DNA of 64,000 nucleotides, taken from NCBI RefSeq assembly GCF_030012525.1, contig NZ_CP124855.1, positions 868,001-932,000 of the forward strand. Reading direction: 5' to 3'. The DNA comes from Chryseobacterium gotjawalense (GTDB lineage Bacteria; Bacteroidota; Bacteroidia; Flavobacteriales; Weeksellaceae). Below the pieces are notes generated by a model, which made no database searches, was not told the origin of the DNA, and worked only from the letters and a program-made list of their open reading frames with translations. Shown one piece after another: positions 1 to 9,457 of this stretch (its first letter is position 1; each line of letters opens with the position of its first letter). The position numbers and the translations under genes were made by a program.

Positions 1-242
1 TTATAAAAATGATCATATTTCCCTGTGAAAGCTACTTCGGTTCCTTTCTGACGAAGAATTCGATACTGTTCAGGTGTAAGCCTCTTTTTCCATTCGACAT
101 CAGAAAGCTTCATGGGATATTGATCAGACACCACTGTGCTGTTTTGCTTTTTATTATTCTTACTTTCATTCTGCGCCTGGTTGCAACTCCATGTAAAAAC
201 AGCTAATAAAAGCATTAAATAATGACTTAATTTATGGAACAT
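1..242 (-). CDS. msrB: Peptide-methionine (R)-S-oxide reductase, 3' truncated by window edge
   Basis: The reading frame opens at an ATG at 242 and runs off the left edge after 80 codons. It begins with a lipoprotein-type signal ([20 protein letters not shown]), so the product is probably a periplasm-facing lipoprotein. The motif [20 protein letters not shown] matches the start of the MsrB fold, which reduces methionine-R-sulfoxide in oxidised proteins. The zinc CxxC pairs and catalytic Cys lie outside the window. A TAnnTTTG-type -7 box lies about 55 bp upstream. The family call is secure; the lipoprotein form is inferred from the signal. Confidence 0.85.
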   Translation of the reverse strand, partial: MFHKLSHYLMLLLAVFTWSCNQAQNESKNNKKQNSTVVSDQYPMKLSDVEWKKRLTPEQYRILRQKGTEVAFTGKYDHFY

Positions 243-297
243 AATATAAAATTTTTGATTAATTATTTAACTTAAAAACCTTTACCATTATGTACAA

Positions 298-305
298 CAA
301 AAGTA
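298..305 (-). promoter_or_regulatory. Candidate Bacteroidetes -7 box for msrB
   Basis: TACTTTTG on the minus strand fits the TAnnTTTG consensus and lies 55 bp upstream of the msrB ATG. No -33 TTG is seen at the usual 19-23 bp spacing, so this is a single-element prediction. Confidence 0.3.
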
Positions 306-557
306 TAATAAAAGATTGAAAGTGAGAACGTTTCAAAAAAATAAATGCGATTTAGGTAAAAACATCTACTTCAATAAAATGAAAAACAGATAGGCTTCAT
401 CATCATTAAACCCTAATAAAAGCGGTCTGCTTTTTTGACAAAAAACGGAGTTATGACGAGAAGCTTTACCTCCATTTATCCGTAATGAGTGCGCCATGAT
501 TAAGAAAGATGAAAAAATGATGGAAAAGAAATAACACCATTTTTAATCTAAGTATAA

Positions 558-592
558 CAGAATGTTGATATCAATCAGCATTCTGCTTTTTT
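558..592 (+). terminator. Terminator-like hairpin
   Basis: CAGAATG and CATTCTG form a 7-bp stem with an additional TTGAT/ATCAA inner stem (bulged), followed by CTTTTTTT. No annotated plus-strand gene lies upstream, so it may end an unannotated small transcript. Confidence 0.35.
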
Positions 593-620
593 TGTCAAAA
601 AAATGAAAAACGTAATCCAG

Positions 621-652
621 TTGCAATACTTCCTCCTATTGTATTATTTTTG
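621..652 (+). promoter_or_regulatory. Two-element Bacteroidetes promoter for the SulP transporter
   Basis: TTG at 621-623 and TATTTTTG at 645-652 are separated by 21 bp, the normal spacing between the -33 and -7 elements of flavobacterial sigma-A promoters. The start codon follows 62 bp after the -7 box. Confidence 0.5.
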
Positions 653-714
653 CATCCTGCGCTGAAATTGATATAGAAATCCACCGAGGCAGCTTATCTC
701 TAAATTTAAACAGT

Positions 715-2250
715 ATGAAGATTGTCCTCAATTTATTTGACTTCACTCAAAAAGTAAATTACAGAAACGAAATATTAGCCGGATTAACGGTCGCAATGAC
801 CATGATTCCGGAATCATTATCCTTTGCCATATTAGCAGGTTTCCCGCCGCTGGTGGGTTTGTACGCGGCTTTTATAGCCGGACTCATTACCGCTGTTTTT
901 GGCGGCAGACCCGGAATGGTTTCGGGCGGAGCAGGAGCAACCGTAATCGTTTTAATCGCTTTGATGCGCTCCCACGGAATCGAATATGTGTTCGCAGCGG
1001 TAGCTCTTGCGGGAATTATCCAGATCTTGATTGGGCTGTTTAAATTCAGTAAATTTATAAGACTCGTTCCTCAACCTGTGATGTATGGATTTGTAAATGG
1101 ACTGGCCATTATTATTTTCATGTCGCAACTGGATCAGTTTAAAATGATGAGCAATGGTCAACTCACCTGGCTTCAAGGTGAACCATTAATGATTATGGCA
1201 GGCCTGGTCGCATTAACAGTTGCAATCGTGGTATTATTTCCGAAAATTACAAAAAAAATACCGGCGTCATTAGTGGCGATTCTGGTGGTTTTTGCCTTGG
1301 TAGTAGGATTTGGAATCAATACCAAAACGGTTCAGGATATTGCCTCCATTGAAGGTGGTTTTCCCCCTTTTCATATTCCCAATATTCCATTGACGTATGA
1401 AGCCTTTAAAATCATACTTCCCTACTCGATGATCTTTGCGGCGGTTGGTCTTACAGAAGGTCTTCTTACCTTAAACCTGGTAGATGAAATGACCGGAACA
1501 AAAGGAAATGGAAACCGGGAATGCATCGCTCAGGGAACCTCGAATATTGTGAATGGTTTCTTTTTCGGAATGGGCGGTTGTCCCATGATTGCGCAAACTT
1601 TAGTCAATCTTTCAGCAGGATCCAGAGCTCGGCTTTCCGGGATTATTGCAGCGGTTACGATTTTGCTCATCATCCTTTTCGGCGCGCCTGTTATCGGGAA
1701 ATTACCAATGGCGGCACTGGTTGGAGTAATGATTATGGTTGCACTCGGAACTTTTGAATGGGCAAGTTTTAAGATCATTAAAAAAATGCCGAAACACGAT
1801 ATCTTCGTCGGAATTCCAGTGGCTGTAATTACCGTGATCCTTCATAATTTGGCTTTGGCAGTTTTGGTGGGAGTCATTATTTCTGCAATGGTATTTGCCT
1901 GGGAAAGTGCAAAAAGAATTCGTGCACGAACTCATATTGATGAAAACGGAATAAAACATTACGACATTTATGGTCCTTTATTCTTCGGCTCTGTCATGGC
2001 TTTCTCTGAGAAATTTAAAATTGAAGAAGATCCAACAGAAATAATTATCAACTTCAAAGAATCACGCGTCACCGATATGTCTGCCATTGAATCTTTGAAC
2101 AGCATTACCAAAAAATACAGCCAAGCCGGAAAGACTGTTCATCTTCAAAATTTAAGTCCAGACTGCATTCGGCTTTTAGACAATGCTGAAGCGGTAATTG
2201 ATGTTAACATCATAAAAGACCCGGAATATTTGGTTGCGGTTGAACAATAA
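715..2250 (+). CDS. SulP-family anion permease with C-terminal STAS domain
   Basis: This 511-residue protein is an inner-membrane SLC26/SulP transporter. The N-terminal part (about residues 15-420) is a chain of hydrophobic segments beginning with the family signature region around GLTVAMTMIPESLSFAILAG. Residues about 430-511 form a soluble STAS domain (IIINFKESRVTDMSAIESLN). SulP proteins import sulfate, bicarbonate or dicarboxylates; the substrate cannot be told from sequence. No sulfate-assimilation or carbonic-anhydrase gene lies alongside, so it appears to be a single-gene unit with its own promoter. Confidence 0.9.
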   Translation: MKIVLNLFDFTQKVNYRNEILAGLTVAMTMIPESLSFAILAGFPPLVGLYAAFIAGLITAVFGGRPGMVSGGAGATVIVLIALMRSHGIEYVFAAVALAGIIQILIGLFKFSKFIRLVPQPVMYGFVNGLAIIIFMSQLDQFKMMSNGQLTWLQGEPLMIMAGLVALTVAIVVLFPKITKKIPASLVAILVVFALVVGFGINTKTVQDIASIEGGFPPFHIPNIPLTYEAFKIILPYSMIFAAVGLTEGLLTLNLVDEMTGTKGNGNRECIAQGTSNIVNGFFFGMGGCPMIAQTLVNLSAGSRARLSGIIAAVTILLIILFGAPVIGKLPMAALVGVMIMVALGTFEWASFKIIKKMPKHDIFVGIPVAVITVILHNLALAVLVGVIISAMVFAWESAKRIRARTHIDENGIKHYDIYGPLFFGSVMAFSEKFKIEEDPTEIIINFKESRVTDMSAIESLNSITKKYSQAGKTVHLQNLSPDCIRLLDNAEAVIDVNIIKDPEYLVAVEQ

Positions 2251-2373
2251 AGTCCGAATATCGATTTCATTTCTCGAAAAGAAATAAAATTGAATTTAAC
2301 ATAAAAAAACGTTTCAGTTCATTGCCTAAATTTCTGTAACTTTATAAGTACTAATGAACTAAAAAAAACAATT

Positions 2374-2700
2374 ATGGGAAAATTCATTATTTCTAAAAGA
2401 AAAAACGGTGAATATCAGTTTAATCTGAAAGCTTCAAACGGCGCTACTGTTTTAACCAGTGAAGGTTATAAAGCAAAAGCTTCCTGTGAAAACGGAATTG
2501 AATCTACCAAGAAAAACTCAGCCGACGATTCAAAATTCGACCGAAAAAGATCAACCAATGACAAATGGTATTTTAATCTGAAAGCAGGAAATGGTGAGAT
2601 TATAGGTTCCAGCGAAATGTATGAAAGTTCAATTGCCATGGAAAATGGCATAGAATCTGTAAAAACAAATGCACCAAACGCAATGACTATCGAAGAATAA
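2374..2700 (+). CDS. YegP/UPF0339 family protein with two tandem repeats
   Basis: This 108-residue protein is made of two copies of the DUF1508 (YegP) module, at residues about 1-50 and 52-100. Both carry the pattern 'F.LKA.NG' followed by 'S..Y......ENGIES'. YegP-like proteins are small, cytosolic and structurally characterised, but have no assigned biochemical role. The gene stands alone and is followed at once by a strong hairpin terminator. Confidence 0.9.
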   Translation: MGKFIISKRKNGEYQFNLKASNGATVLTSEGYKAKASCENGIESTKKNSADDSKFDRKRSTNDKWYFNLKAGNGEIIGSSEMYESSIAMENGIESVKTNAPNAMTIEE

Positions 2701-2716
2701 GATTAGTATCCTCCAC

Positions 2717-2749
2717 AATGCTTTAAGAAATTAAAGCATTTTTTGCTTT
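2717..2749 (+). terminator. Rho-independent terminator after the YegP-like gene
   Basis: A perfect 10-bp stem AATGCTTTAA/TTAAAGCATT with loop GAAA is followed by a T-rich tract. Confidence 0.85.
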
Positions 2750-2779
2750 TTATAAAGGAATATCAATCATACAGAGAAA

Positions 2780-3094
2780 TTAATTCCAAAAACAGGTTGA
2801 AAGAAAATTAACAATCCTGTTCATATCCTGTCTCATCGAAAAAGCCAGCAGATATTTCAACTGAAAAAGAAGGGGTTCAAAACCATTCGCCAGTTTCAAA
2901 AATTCACGCTCCGGAATAATCCCATAACATTTCCCCTGATGCATAATAGTAAGCGCGCGGTCTCCCAACGAAATCGTGATACTGCCTAATTTTTTATAAA
3001 AAGTATGCTCGCTGATCCTCACAAAACCATCTTCCAACATTTCGGAAGTTAGTTTATTAAAGAGTTTTTGGCCTTCGGGAGATAAATTCATCAT
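2780..3094 (-). CDS. Hypothetical protein, 104 aa
   Basis: The family is not recognised. The protein is soluble with no signal peptide or membrane segment, and is rich in Leu, Phe and Met. The N-terminal half reads like an alpha-helix followed by a small beta-sheet (ISEHTFYKKLGSITISLGDR) and the C-terminal half is hydrophobic and helical. Two adjacent ATG codons are possible starts (3094 or 3091). It is convergent with the YegP-like gene and divergent from the large polysaccharide enzyme, and makes no operon with either. Codon use looks normal, so it is probably a real gene. Confidence 0.55.
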   Translation of the reverse strand: MMNLSPEGQKLFNKLTSEMLEDGFVRISEHTFYKKLGSITISLGDRALTIMHQGKCYGIIPEREFLKLANGFEPLLFQLKYLLAFSMRQDMNRIVNFLSTCFWN

Positions 3095-3264
3095 GGAAGT
3101 TTGATCACTGTAAAAATAGCGAAAACGAAATTAATTAAAAACGAAATATCAATTAAAATTAATTCTCACTATTCCTGAAGTAGAAATCTGGAATTCAAAA
3201 ATCACTTCTTCCAATTTTAACTAAAATTTAAGGTTAAAAAAAGACATCATTTTCAATACTTATT

Positions 3265-3272
3265 TATCTTTG
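3265..3272 (+). promoter_or_regulatory. -7 box upstream of the GH18-NodB-GT2 gene
   Basis: TATCTTTG matches TAnnTTTG and lies 18 bp upstream of the ATG, giving a very short 5' leader. No clear -33 TTG is visible. Confidence 0.4.
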
Positions 3273-3290
3273 ATTATAAATTAACAGAAG

Positions 3291-6200
3291 ATGGCGGAGA
3301 AATCAAGACAGGTATTTCAAACCAATAGCGGCAAGCGGTACAAAGCAACACAATGGACTTTACGCATCTTACTGACTATTCTTTCATTTATTACCGTAGT
3401 GGTAGTGATTGCGGTATTAAGGGGGACCAATCCCTCGATGCCCCAGCTGAATTCCATTGGAAAATCGTTTGAATCTAAAATAAATCCCGACAATGAATTT
3501 ACTTTGGCAACGCCTCTGAATAAAAAATTCAAAGGTTTTAAAGATTTCCTGCAAAAAAGAATTATGGATGAAAAAACTGCAGCCAGAGCAATCAATACCA
3601 AATTGATCCGCGCGGCATTTTACGTTCCATGGTCGCCTACTTCTCTCTCAGATCTGCGGGCCAACGGAAGCAGGCTGAATACCATTTACCCGGAATGGTT
3701 TTTCATCAATCCCAAAACATTTCAGTTGGATTCCCGCATTGACAAAGAAGCGCTTTCTGTAATGAAACATTATGACCTAAGCATCCAGCCGATTCTCAAT
3801 AATTTTATTTCTATACCCGGGAAACAGGGGAATTTCAATGGTGAATTGCTGCATACTGTTCTGCATGACCAAAGAATTCAAAACCAGTTGATTGCCCAAA
3901 TTATAGCCACTTTGAAAGCCAATCAACTTCAGGGCATCAACATCGATTTCGAGGAACTGAAAGAAAATTCTGATGAGCATCTTAACGCTTTCATGAAAAA
4001 TCTGTACACCCAGTTCAAGAAAAACGGTCTCATCGTCTCCATCGATATTATGCCGGACAATACGGACTATAACAATAAATATTTAAAGGATTATACCGAT
4101 TACTTTATTGTGATGGCGTATGATCAGTTCAATGACCCCTCGCAAGCTGGTCCCATCAGCGATCAAAAATGGATAGAGAAACAACTCGACCAGATTGCAA
4201 AGGATGTTCCATCGGAAAAATTGATTCTTGGTCTGGGGGCTTACGGAAGACAGTGGATTACCGATGAAAACGGAACCCGGACAGAAGACATTACTTATGG
4301 CCAGGCAATTGACCGTGCAAAAATCTCGAAATCGGCTATTGCTTTTGACAATAATTCCTACAACCTTCATTATGCTTATAATTTCTCTGGAAGCAGAGAT
4401 GAACCGGCCTCTAAAAACAGTGTCTGGTTTACCGATGCAGCGACCACCTTTAACATCCTGAGATTTTCTGATGACTACAGAAATGCCGGAACAGCAATAT
4501 GGAGATTAGGCAGTGAAGATCCTAGAATATGGTCGTTTTACCCAAGAGATCTAAGTTCCGAAAGTTTGAAAAAAAATCCTTTTAATTATTCCATTTTAGA
4601 ACTTATTCCGCCGAATTTCAATTCAAAACCGACCTCGATTGGCAGTGGAGAAATCATCAATATTCTGTATTCCCCACAACAGGGACGTACAAAAATAGAC
4701 CTCGATAAAAATGAAAATCTGATTGCCGAAGAGCGGTACTCACAACTTCCTTCAGGATTTTTATATGAGAAATTCGCCGAAGACAGCACCAAAATCGGTC
4801 CGGGACATAAAATCATTTTAACATTCGATGATGGTCCAAGTGCAGAGTTTACCCCTAAGATATTGGATATTCTGGAACGGGAGAAAGTTCCGGCTACTTT
4901 CTTTCTGATCGGAGAAAATGCTGAAGCCAATATTCCTTTGGTTCAAAGAATCAACCGCAACGGTTTCGAAATAGGAAACCACACTTTCACTCACGGGAAT
5001 CTTGCGAAAATGTCTCCCCAAAGAGCGGCTCTGGAACTGAAAACCACCCGGGCGCTCATCGAATGCATTACCGGAAAATCCACCGTGCTGTTTCGGGCGC
5101 CTTATAATGCCGATTCCGAGCCGCAGACCTATGAAGAACTCGAACCTTTGGCCCAAAGTAAAAAAGACAATTATATCGCCATAGGAGAAAGTATAGATCC
5201 CAACGATTGGGATCCGAAGATGAATGCCGATTCTATTCTGAACAGGACCATTCGTTTCGCTAATGCAAATAATGCAAGTATTATTCTGCTGCACGACGCC
5301 GGCGGAGATACAAGACAACCCACCGTAGATGCACTCCCAGGAATCATTAAATATTTCAAAAGCAAAGGCTGCAAATTTACCACAGTTGCAGATTTGATGA
5401 ATGTGCCGGAATCCGAACTGATGCCGCCCATAAAAAGAAGCTGGAAAAATGACCTTAATTTCTTTTTTGCCTCTGCAAGTTACTGGACCGGGCAAGTGAT
5501 ATACGCCCTGTTTTTAATGGGCATTATTCTATCAATTTCAAGAATGATTATAATGGCAGTTTTAGCTTATTTACAAACTAAAAAAGAGAAAAAACTATTA
5601 TCGGAATTCGCGGGAATGCCAGACTATCCTAAAGCAAGCATCATCGTACCGGCCTATAACGAAGAGGTAAATGCGGTGCGGACCCTTGAATCACTGCTCA
5701 GCCAGGATTACCCCAATATCGATATTGTTTTTGTAGATGACGGCAGCAAAGATCAAACTTTTGAAAATGTAAAAAAAGCGTTCGAAGGAAATCCAAAGGT
5801 CAAAGTTTTTACCAAACAAAATGGAGGAAAAGCCTCAGCATTAAATTTTGGAATAGCAGAAACCGATGCCGAATTCGTAGTGTGCATCGATGCCGACACG
5901 CAATTGAAAACCGATGCCGTTTCCCAACTGATGATGACTTTTTATTTGGAAGGAAAACCTCTCGAAGTTGGTGCAGTGGCCGGAAATGTAAAAGTGGGAA
6001 ATGAAATAAATATGATTACCAAATGGCAAAGCATTGAGTATATCACTTCTCAGAATTTCGACCGCCGTGCATTTTCATTATTAAATTGTATTACCGTAGT
6101 TCCGGGAGCCCTGGGCGGATTCCGCAGAAAAGCAGTCCTGGAAGCCGGCGGATTTACCACCGATACTTTAGCTGAAGACTGCGACTTAACCATGCGGTTG

Positions 6201-6728
6201 CACAAACTTGGTTATATCGTTGAAAACTGCAACAATGCCATTTCCTATACCGAAGCGCCTGAAACGATGAGCCAGTTTCTGAAACAGCGTTTCCGGTGGA
6301 GTTTTGGGATTCTGCAGAGTTTCTGGAAACACCGCGACGCGATTTTCAGAAAACAGTATAAAAACTTTGGCAAAGTGGCCTTGCCCAATATTTTGCTCTA
6401 TCAGATTTTATTGCCATTTCTAGCTCCGTTGGCAGATCTGCTGTTGGTGGTAAGTTTAATATTATCGGGATTTGGATTGATCGTAGCGGATCCTACCCAT
6501 ATTATTTTGTACTACGTTATTTTCTCTCTGGTCGATATCGCAGGAGCAGCTCTGGCTTTTGCTTTTGAAAAAGAAAAATTCAGCAAACTGATTTGGATGA
6601 TTCCACAACGGTTGGTTTACCGGCAACTGATGTACTATATTCTCTTCAAATCCTTTAGAAAAGCCGTAAAAGGGGAGATTCAAAATTGGGGTGTTTTGAA
6701 AAGAACCGGGAATGTAAAAACAGCGTAA
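3291..6728 (+). CDS. Trifunctional GH18-like / NodB polysaccharide deacetylase / GT2 glycosyltransferase fusion
   Basis: This 1145-residue envelope protein has a membrane anchor at about 22-43. A GH18-type domain follows (about 100-420); its active-site strand GINIDFEE keeps D219 and E221 of DxxDxDxE but lacks the two first Asp. A NodB/CE4 deacetylase follows (about 505-705) with TFDDGPS (D513, D514), the metal-binding H564 and H568, RAPY at 602-605 and LLHD at 666-669. After a membrane segment at about 733-760 comes a processive GT2 domain (about 780-1010) with DDGS, DAD (867-869), EDCD (962-965) and QRFRW (999-1003), then more membrane helices. The inferred topology puts GH18 and NodB outside and GT2 inside. 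By analogy with PgaB plus PgaC it may synthesise, deacetylate and trim an amino-sugar polymer. It stands alone, without other eps genes. Confidence 0.9.
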   Translation: MAEKSRQVFQTNSGKRYKATQWTLRILLTILSFITVVVVIAVLRGTNPSMPQLNSIGKSFESKINPDNEFTLATPLNKKFKGFKDFLQKRIMDEKTAARAINTKLIRAAFYVPWSPTSLSDLRANGSRLNTIYPEWFFINPKTFQLDSRIDKEALSVMKHYDLSIQPILNNFISIPGKQGNFNGELLHTVLHDQRIQNQLIAQIIATLKANQLQGINIDFEELKENSDEHLNAFMKNLYTQFKKNGLIVSIDIMPDNTDYNNKYLKDYTDYFIVMAYDQFNDPSQAGPISDQKWIEKQLDQIAKDVPSEKLILGLGAYGRQWITDENGTRTEDITYGQAIDRAKISKSAIAFDNNSYNLHYAYNFSGSRDEPASKNSVWFTDAATTFNILRFSDDYRNAGTAIWRLGSEDPRIWSFYPRDLSSESLKKNPFNYSILELIPPNFNSKPTSIGSGEIINILYSPQQGRTKIDLDKNENLIAEERYSQLPSGFLYEKFAEDSTKIGPGHKIILTFDDGPSAEFTPKILDILEREKVPATFFLIGENAEANIPLVQRINRNGFEIGNHTFTHGNLAKMSPQRAALELKTTRALIECITGKSTVLFRAPYNADSEPQTYEELEPLAQSKKDNYIAIGESIDPNDWDPKMNADSILNRTIRFANANNASIILLHDAGGDTRQPTVDALPGIIKYFKSKGCKFTTVADLMNVPESELMPPIKRSWKNDLNFFFASASYWTGQVIYALFLMGIILSISRMIIMAVLAYLQTKKEKKLLSEFAGMPDYPKASIIVPAYNEEVNAVRTLESLLSQDYPNIDIVFVDDGSKDQTFENVKKAFEGNPKVKVFTKQNGGKASALNFGIAETDAEFVVCIDADTQLKTDAVSQLMMTFYLEGKPLEVGAVAGNVKVGNEINMITKWQSIEYITSQNFDRRAFSLLNCITVVPGALGGFRRKAVLEAGGFTTDTLAEDCDLTMRLHKLGYIVENCNNAISYTEAPETMSQFLKQRFRWSFGILQSFWKHRDAIFRKQYKNFGKVALPNILLYQILLPFLAPLADLLLVVSLILSGFGLIVADPTHIILYYVIFSLVDIAGAALAFAFEKEKFSKLIWMIPQRLVYRQLMYYILFKSFRKAVKGEIQNWGVLKRTGNVKTA

Positions 6729-6877
6729 CTTATTGAATGTAAATATGAAAAATCTGATGCTAAAGATGTAACTTTGAATGAGTTTCTTTTTAAAAGGTGG
6801 TTAATTTCATGTTAAAGTAGATTCGCCACAGTTCTTTGGATTAATATTTTCTGTTGAAAAATTTTAAATGAAAGACC

Positions 6878-8188
6878 ATGAAAGCAAGAATTATTACTTT
6901 GATATTTCTCAATATCCTTTATCTTCATGTTGATGGTCAAAATTTAAATTATCCCGAAGGTTGGACTTTAGAAAACTGTATCAGTTACGCTAAAAATAAT
7001 AATATTTCAATTTCCTCCCTGCGTCTTTCCAAAAGCTCTGCAAATCAGGATTTGTTACAGGCAAAAGCAGCCAAATACCCGAATCTGAACGGCAATGTTT
7101 CCCAGGGACTTTTCGCGGTAGACGGAACTAATGGTCTCCACATCCAGGGACTGAATACCCAAAGTATCGGAGCCAGTTCTTCGATGACACTGTACCACGA
7201 TAATTATATAAAAAACAATGCCATTTCTAAAGAGGTATCTGTTCAGCTTGCCGATTTATCTGTACAGGAAAGTGAAAATAATATTACCCTGAGTGTCACC
7301 CAGGCATTTTTAAATATTTTGATGGCTCAGGAAAATATAATAGCGCTTGAAAATTTATTAACGACGACTCAGATCCAGCTAAAACAGGGAAGCCAACTCT
7401 ATAATGCAGGAAGCATTTCTAAATTGAATTTCCTGCAGCTTCAGTCACAACATGCACAAGACGAATACAATTTAATCGCCGCCCAAAACAATCTGAGAAC
7501 TGATTTGGTCAATTTAAAGCAGCTGCTGCAATTGCCGACTTCTTATAATTTCCAGATTTCTGCTCCTCAGGAAATCATTGTCAGCAACGATGTTAAACCT
7601 CTGGAAGTTGTTCAAAGTATCGCCCAAAACCAACGACCGGAAGTGAAGTATGGCGAACTGAATATCGAAAACTCAGAACTTTTACTGAAAATGGCAAAAT
7701 CGTCCATTAAACCTACGCTGAGCATTTCCGGAAATATTTCAACAGGTTATTCTCAGGGAAACGGCAGTTATTTCAGCCAGCTGGGAAATCAGTTTTACCT
7801 GCCAGTGGGCTTGAGTCTGGGAATTCCCATTTACAACAACCGCATTTATAAAACGGCTGTAGAAAAATCTAAAATTGCGACCCAACAGGCTCATTTAGAT
7901 TTAGAAAATACCAAAACCGTACTCAATCAGCAGATTGAGCAAGCTTATATCAGCCTTCAAAATTCGCTTTCACAATACGAATCTGCAAAAAAACAGATGG
8001 AAATCAATGAGCAAACTTACGCGATAGTAAACGCTCAGATGAAGTTAGGTGCCATTGATTATGTGCAGCTGCAGCAACAAAAACTGATCTATATCCAGGC
8101 ATTGCAAAATTATTTGCAGGCAAAATATACTGCAGTACTCAATAGACAGATTTATGAATTTTATACGGGGCAGCAAATTAATTTATAA
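6878..8188 (+). CDS. TolC-family outer membrane efflux protein
   Basis: This 436-residue protein starts with a signal peptide (cleavage likely after LHVDG-Q). It has the two-fold repeated long-helix architecture of TolC-type channels: WTLENCISYAKNNN near the mature N-terminus, Gln/Asn/Ala-rich coiled helices, and a second repeat ending with QQQKLIYIQALQNYLQAKY. It is the first gene of an efflux operon; the membrane-fusion protein starts 10 bp after its stop. Likely role: outer-membrane exit duct of a MacAB-like tripartite exporter. Confidence 0.92.
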   Translation: MKARIITLIFLNILYLHVDGQNLNYPEGWTLENCISYAKNNNISISSLRLSKSSANQDLLQAKAAKYPNLNGNVSQGLFAVDGTNGLHIQGLNTQSIGASSSMTLYHDNYIKNNAISKEVSVQLADLSVQESENNITLSVTQAFLNILMAQENIIALENLLTTTQIQLKQGSQLYNAGSISKLNFLQLQSQHAQDEYNLIAAQNNLRTDLVNLKQLLQLPTSYNFQISAPQEIIVSNDVKPLEVVQSIAQNQRPEVKYGELNIENSELLLKMAKSSIKPTLSISGNISTGYSQGNGSYFSQLGNQFYLPVGLSLGIPIYNNRIYKTAVEKSKIATQQAHLDLENTKTVLNQQIEQAYISLQNSLSQYESAKKQMEINEQTYAIVNAQMKLGAIDYVQLQQQKLIYIQALQNYLQAKYTAVLNRQIYEFYTGQQINL

Positions 8189-8198
8189 AACACTTGAA

Positions 8199-9446
8199 AT
8201 GAAAAATAAAAAATGGCTGATTGGGGGAATCCTTATTTTAGTTTTAGGAATTGGTCTTTGGTACTATTTCAAAAAAAGTGAAGCAGTGAAAATCCAGCTC
8301 AACACCGTAAAACCTATCATCGGCGATATTACAGAATCCATCACTGCCACCGGAACGATTCAACCTGTCGATACAGTCGCTGTAGGAACTCAGGTTTCGG
8401 GAACCCTGAATAAAATCTATGTCGATTTTAATTCTCAAGTTAAGAAAGGACAGCTTTTAGCGACTTTAGATCCTGCTCTATTACGGGATCAGTCTCTACA
8501 AATTGCGGGAACTCTGGCCAGCGCCAAAAGCAACCTGGTATTCAGTCAAACCGCCTACAACCGCCAGGCAGCGCTGTACAAGGTAGGTGCGGTCAGCAAA
8601 GCCGATTTTCAGTCTGCACTCAACCAATATAATGCGGCAAAAGCACAGATATCTGCCATTACCGCTCAGTTGTCTGCTGCAAACACCAATTTATCATACA
8701 CCAAAATTTACTCCCCGATTGACGGCACTATCTTATCCAGAAATGTGAGCGAAGGGCAAACCGTGGCAGCGAGTTTCAGTACGCCAACCTTATTCAGTAT
8801 CGCTAAGGATTTAACAAAAATGCAGGTGCGTGCCTCCATTGACGAAGCGGATATAGGAAATGTAAAAGCCGGACAGAACGTAACGTTCACCGTAGATGCT
8901 TTTCCTGATCTTAATTTTAAAGGAAAAATTGTAGAAATCCGTTTACATCCCACCGTTTCCGCAAATGTGGTTAATTACATTACGATCATTAATACTGAAA
9001 ATTCTGAACTAAAATTAAAACCCGGAATGACGGCGAATATTTCTGTAATTACAAGCGATCTGCCAAATGTTATGAAGATCCCGGTACAGGCAGTTACCTT
9101 CAAGCCAGATTCATTAGTGGCAAGCACTCATCCCATTAATTCCCCATACAATATAACACAGAAAAAACAATGGAATGGTCAGAAACCTTCCGCCAATAAA
9201 ACTAAGCCCAAAGAGGAAGTAACAGTCTGGATTTTAGAAGCCGATCAGTCTCTTTCTATGAAAAAAATTAAAACAGGAACCTCCAGTGATACCGAGTTGC
9301 AGGTTATCTCCGGTTTAAGTTTAAACGATAATGTAATTACCGGTTATAAAACATTGTCCAAAAAATCAGGCAGTGCAGCCAAAAGTCCGTTTTTGCCACA
9401 ACGATCCGGAGGCAACAGACCTGGCAGTGGCGGCGGACCAAGATAA
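8199..9446 (+). CDS. MacA/HlyD-type periplasmic adaptor (membrane fusion protein)
   Basis: The start at 8199 (MKNKKWLIGG) is preferred because an upstream in-frame ATG at 8154 would overlap the TolC gene and precede the membrane anchor. A single N-terminal transmembrane segment (about 6-22) is followed by a split biotinyl-lipoyl-like domain (IQPVDTVAVGTQVSGTLNKI ... YTKIYSPIDGTILSRNVSEG), a helical hairpin (about 95-165) and beta-barrel domains. The C-terminus is a Gly/Ser/Pro/Arg-rich tail. It links the ABC permease to the TolC channel. Confidence 0.92.
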   Translation: MKNKKWLIGGILILVLGIGLWYYFKKSEAVKIQLNTVKPIIGDITESITATGTIQPVDTVAVGTQVSGTLNKIYVDFNSQVKKGQLLATLDPALLRDQSLQIAGTLASAKSNLVFSQTAYNRQAALYKVGAVSKADFQSALNQYNAAKAQISAITAQLSAANTNLSYTKIYSPIDGTILSRNVSEGQTVAASFSTPTLFSIAKDLTKMQVRASIDEADIGNVKAGQNVTFTVDAFPDLNFKGKIVEIRLHPTVSANVVNYITIINTENSELKLKPGMTANISVITSDLPNVMKIPVQAVTFKPDSLVASTHPINSPYNITQKKQWNGQKPSANKTKPKEEVTVWILEADQSLSMKKIKTGTSSDTELQVISGLSLNDNVITGYKTLSKKSGSAAKSPFLPQRSGGNRPGSGGGPR

Positions 9447-9457
9447 ATTAAAAGAAA

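Larger units (their letters stand above)
243..714. other. Intergenic region between divergent msrB and sulP-type gene
   Basis: This 472-bp stretch holds no convincing gene. It contains the msrB -7 box, two short hairpins followed by T runs (about 415-440 and 558-592) that share the pattern CTGCTTTTTT-G-(A/T)-CAAAAAA, and the promoter for the SulP transporter. A small transcript ending at the second hairpin is possible but unsupported. Confidence 0.4.

Noticed and set aside
4818..5495. 225-codon minus-strand ORF inside the GH18-NodB-GT2 gene
   Set aside because: It is antisense to the NodB domain whose catalytic motifs are clear on the plus strand.
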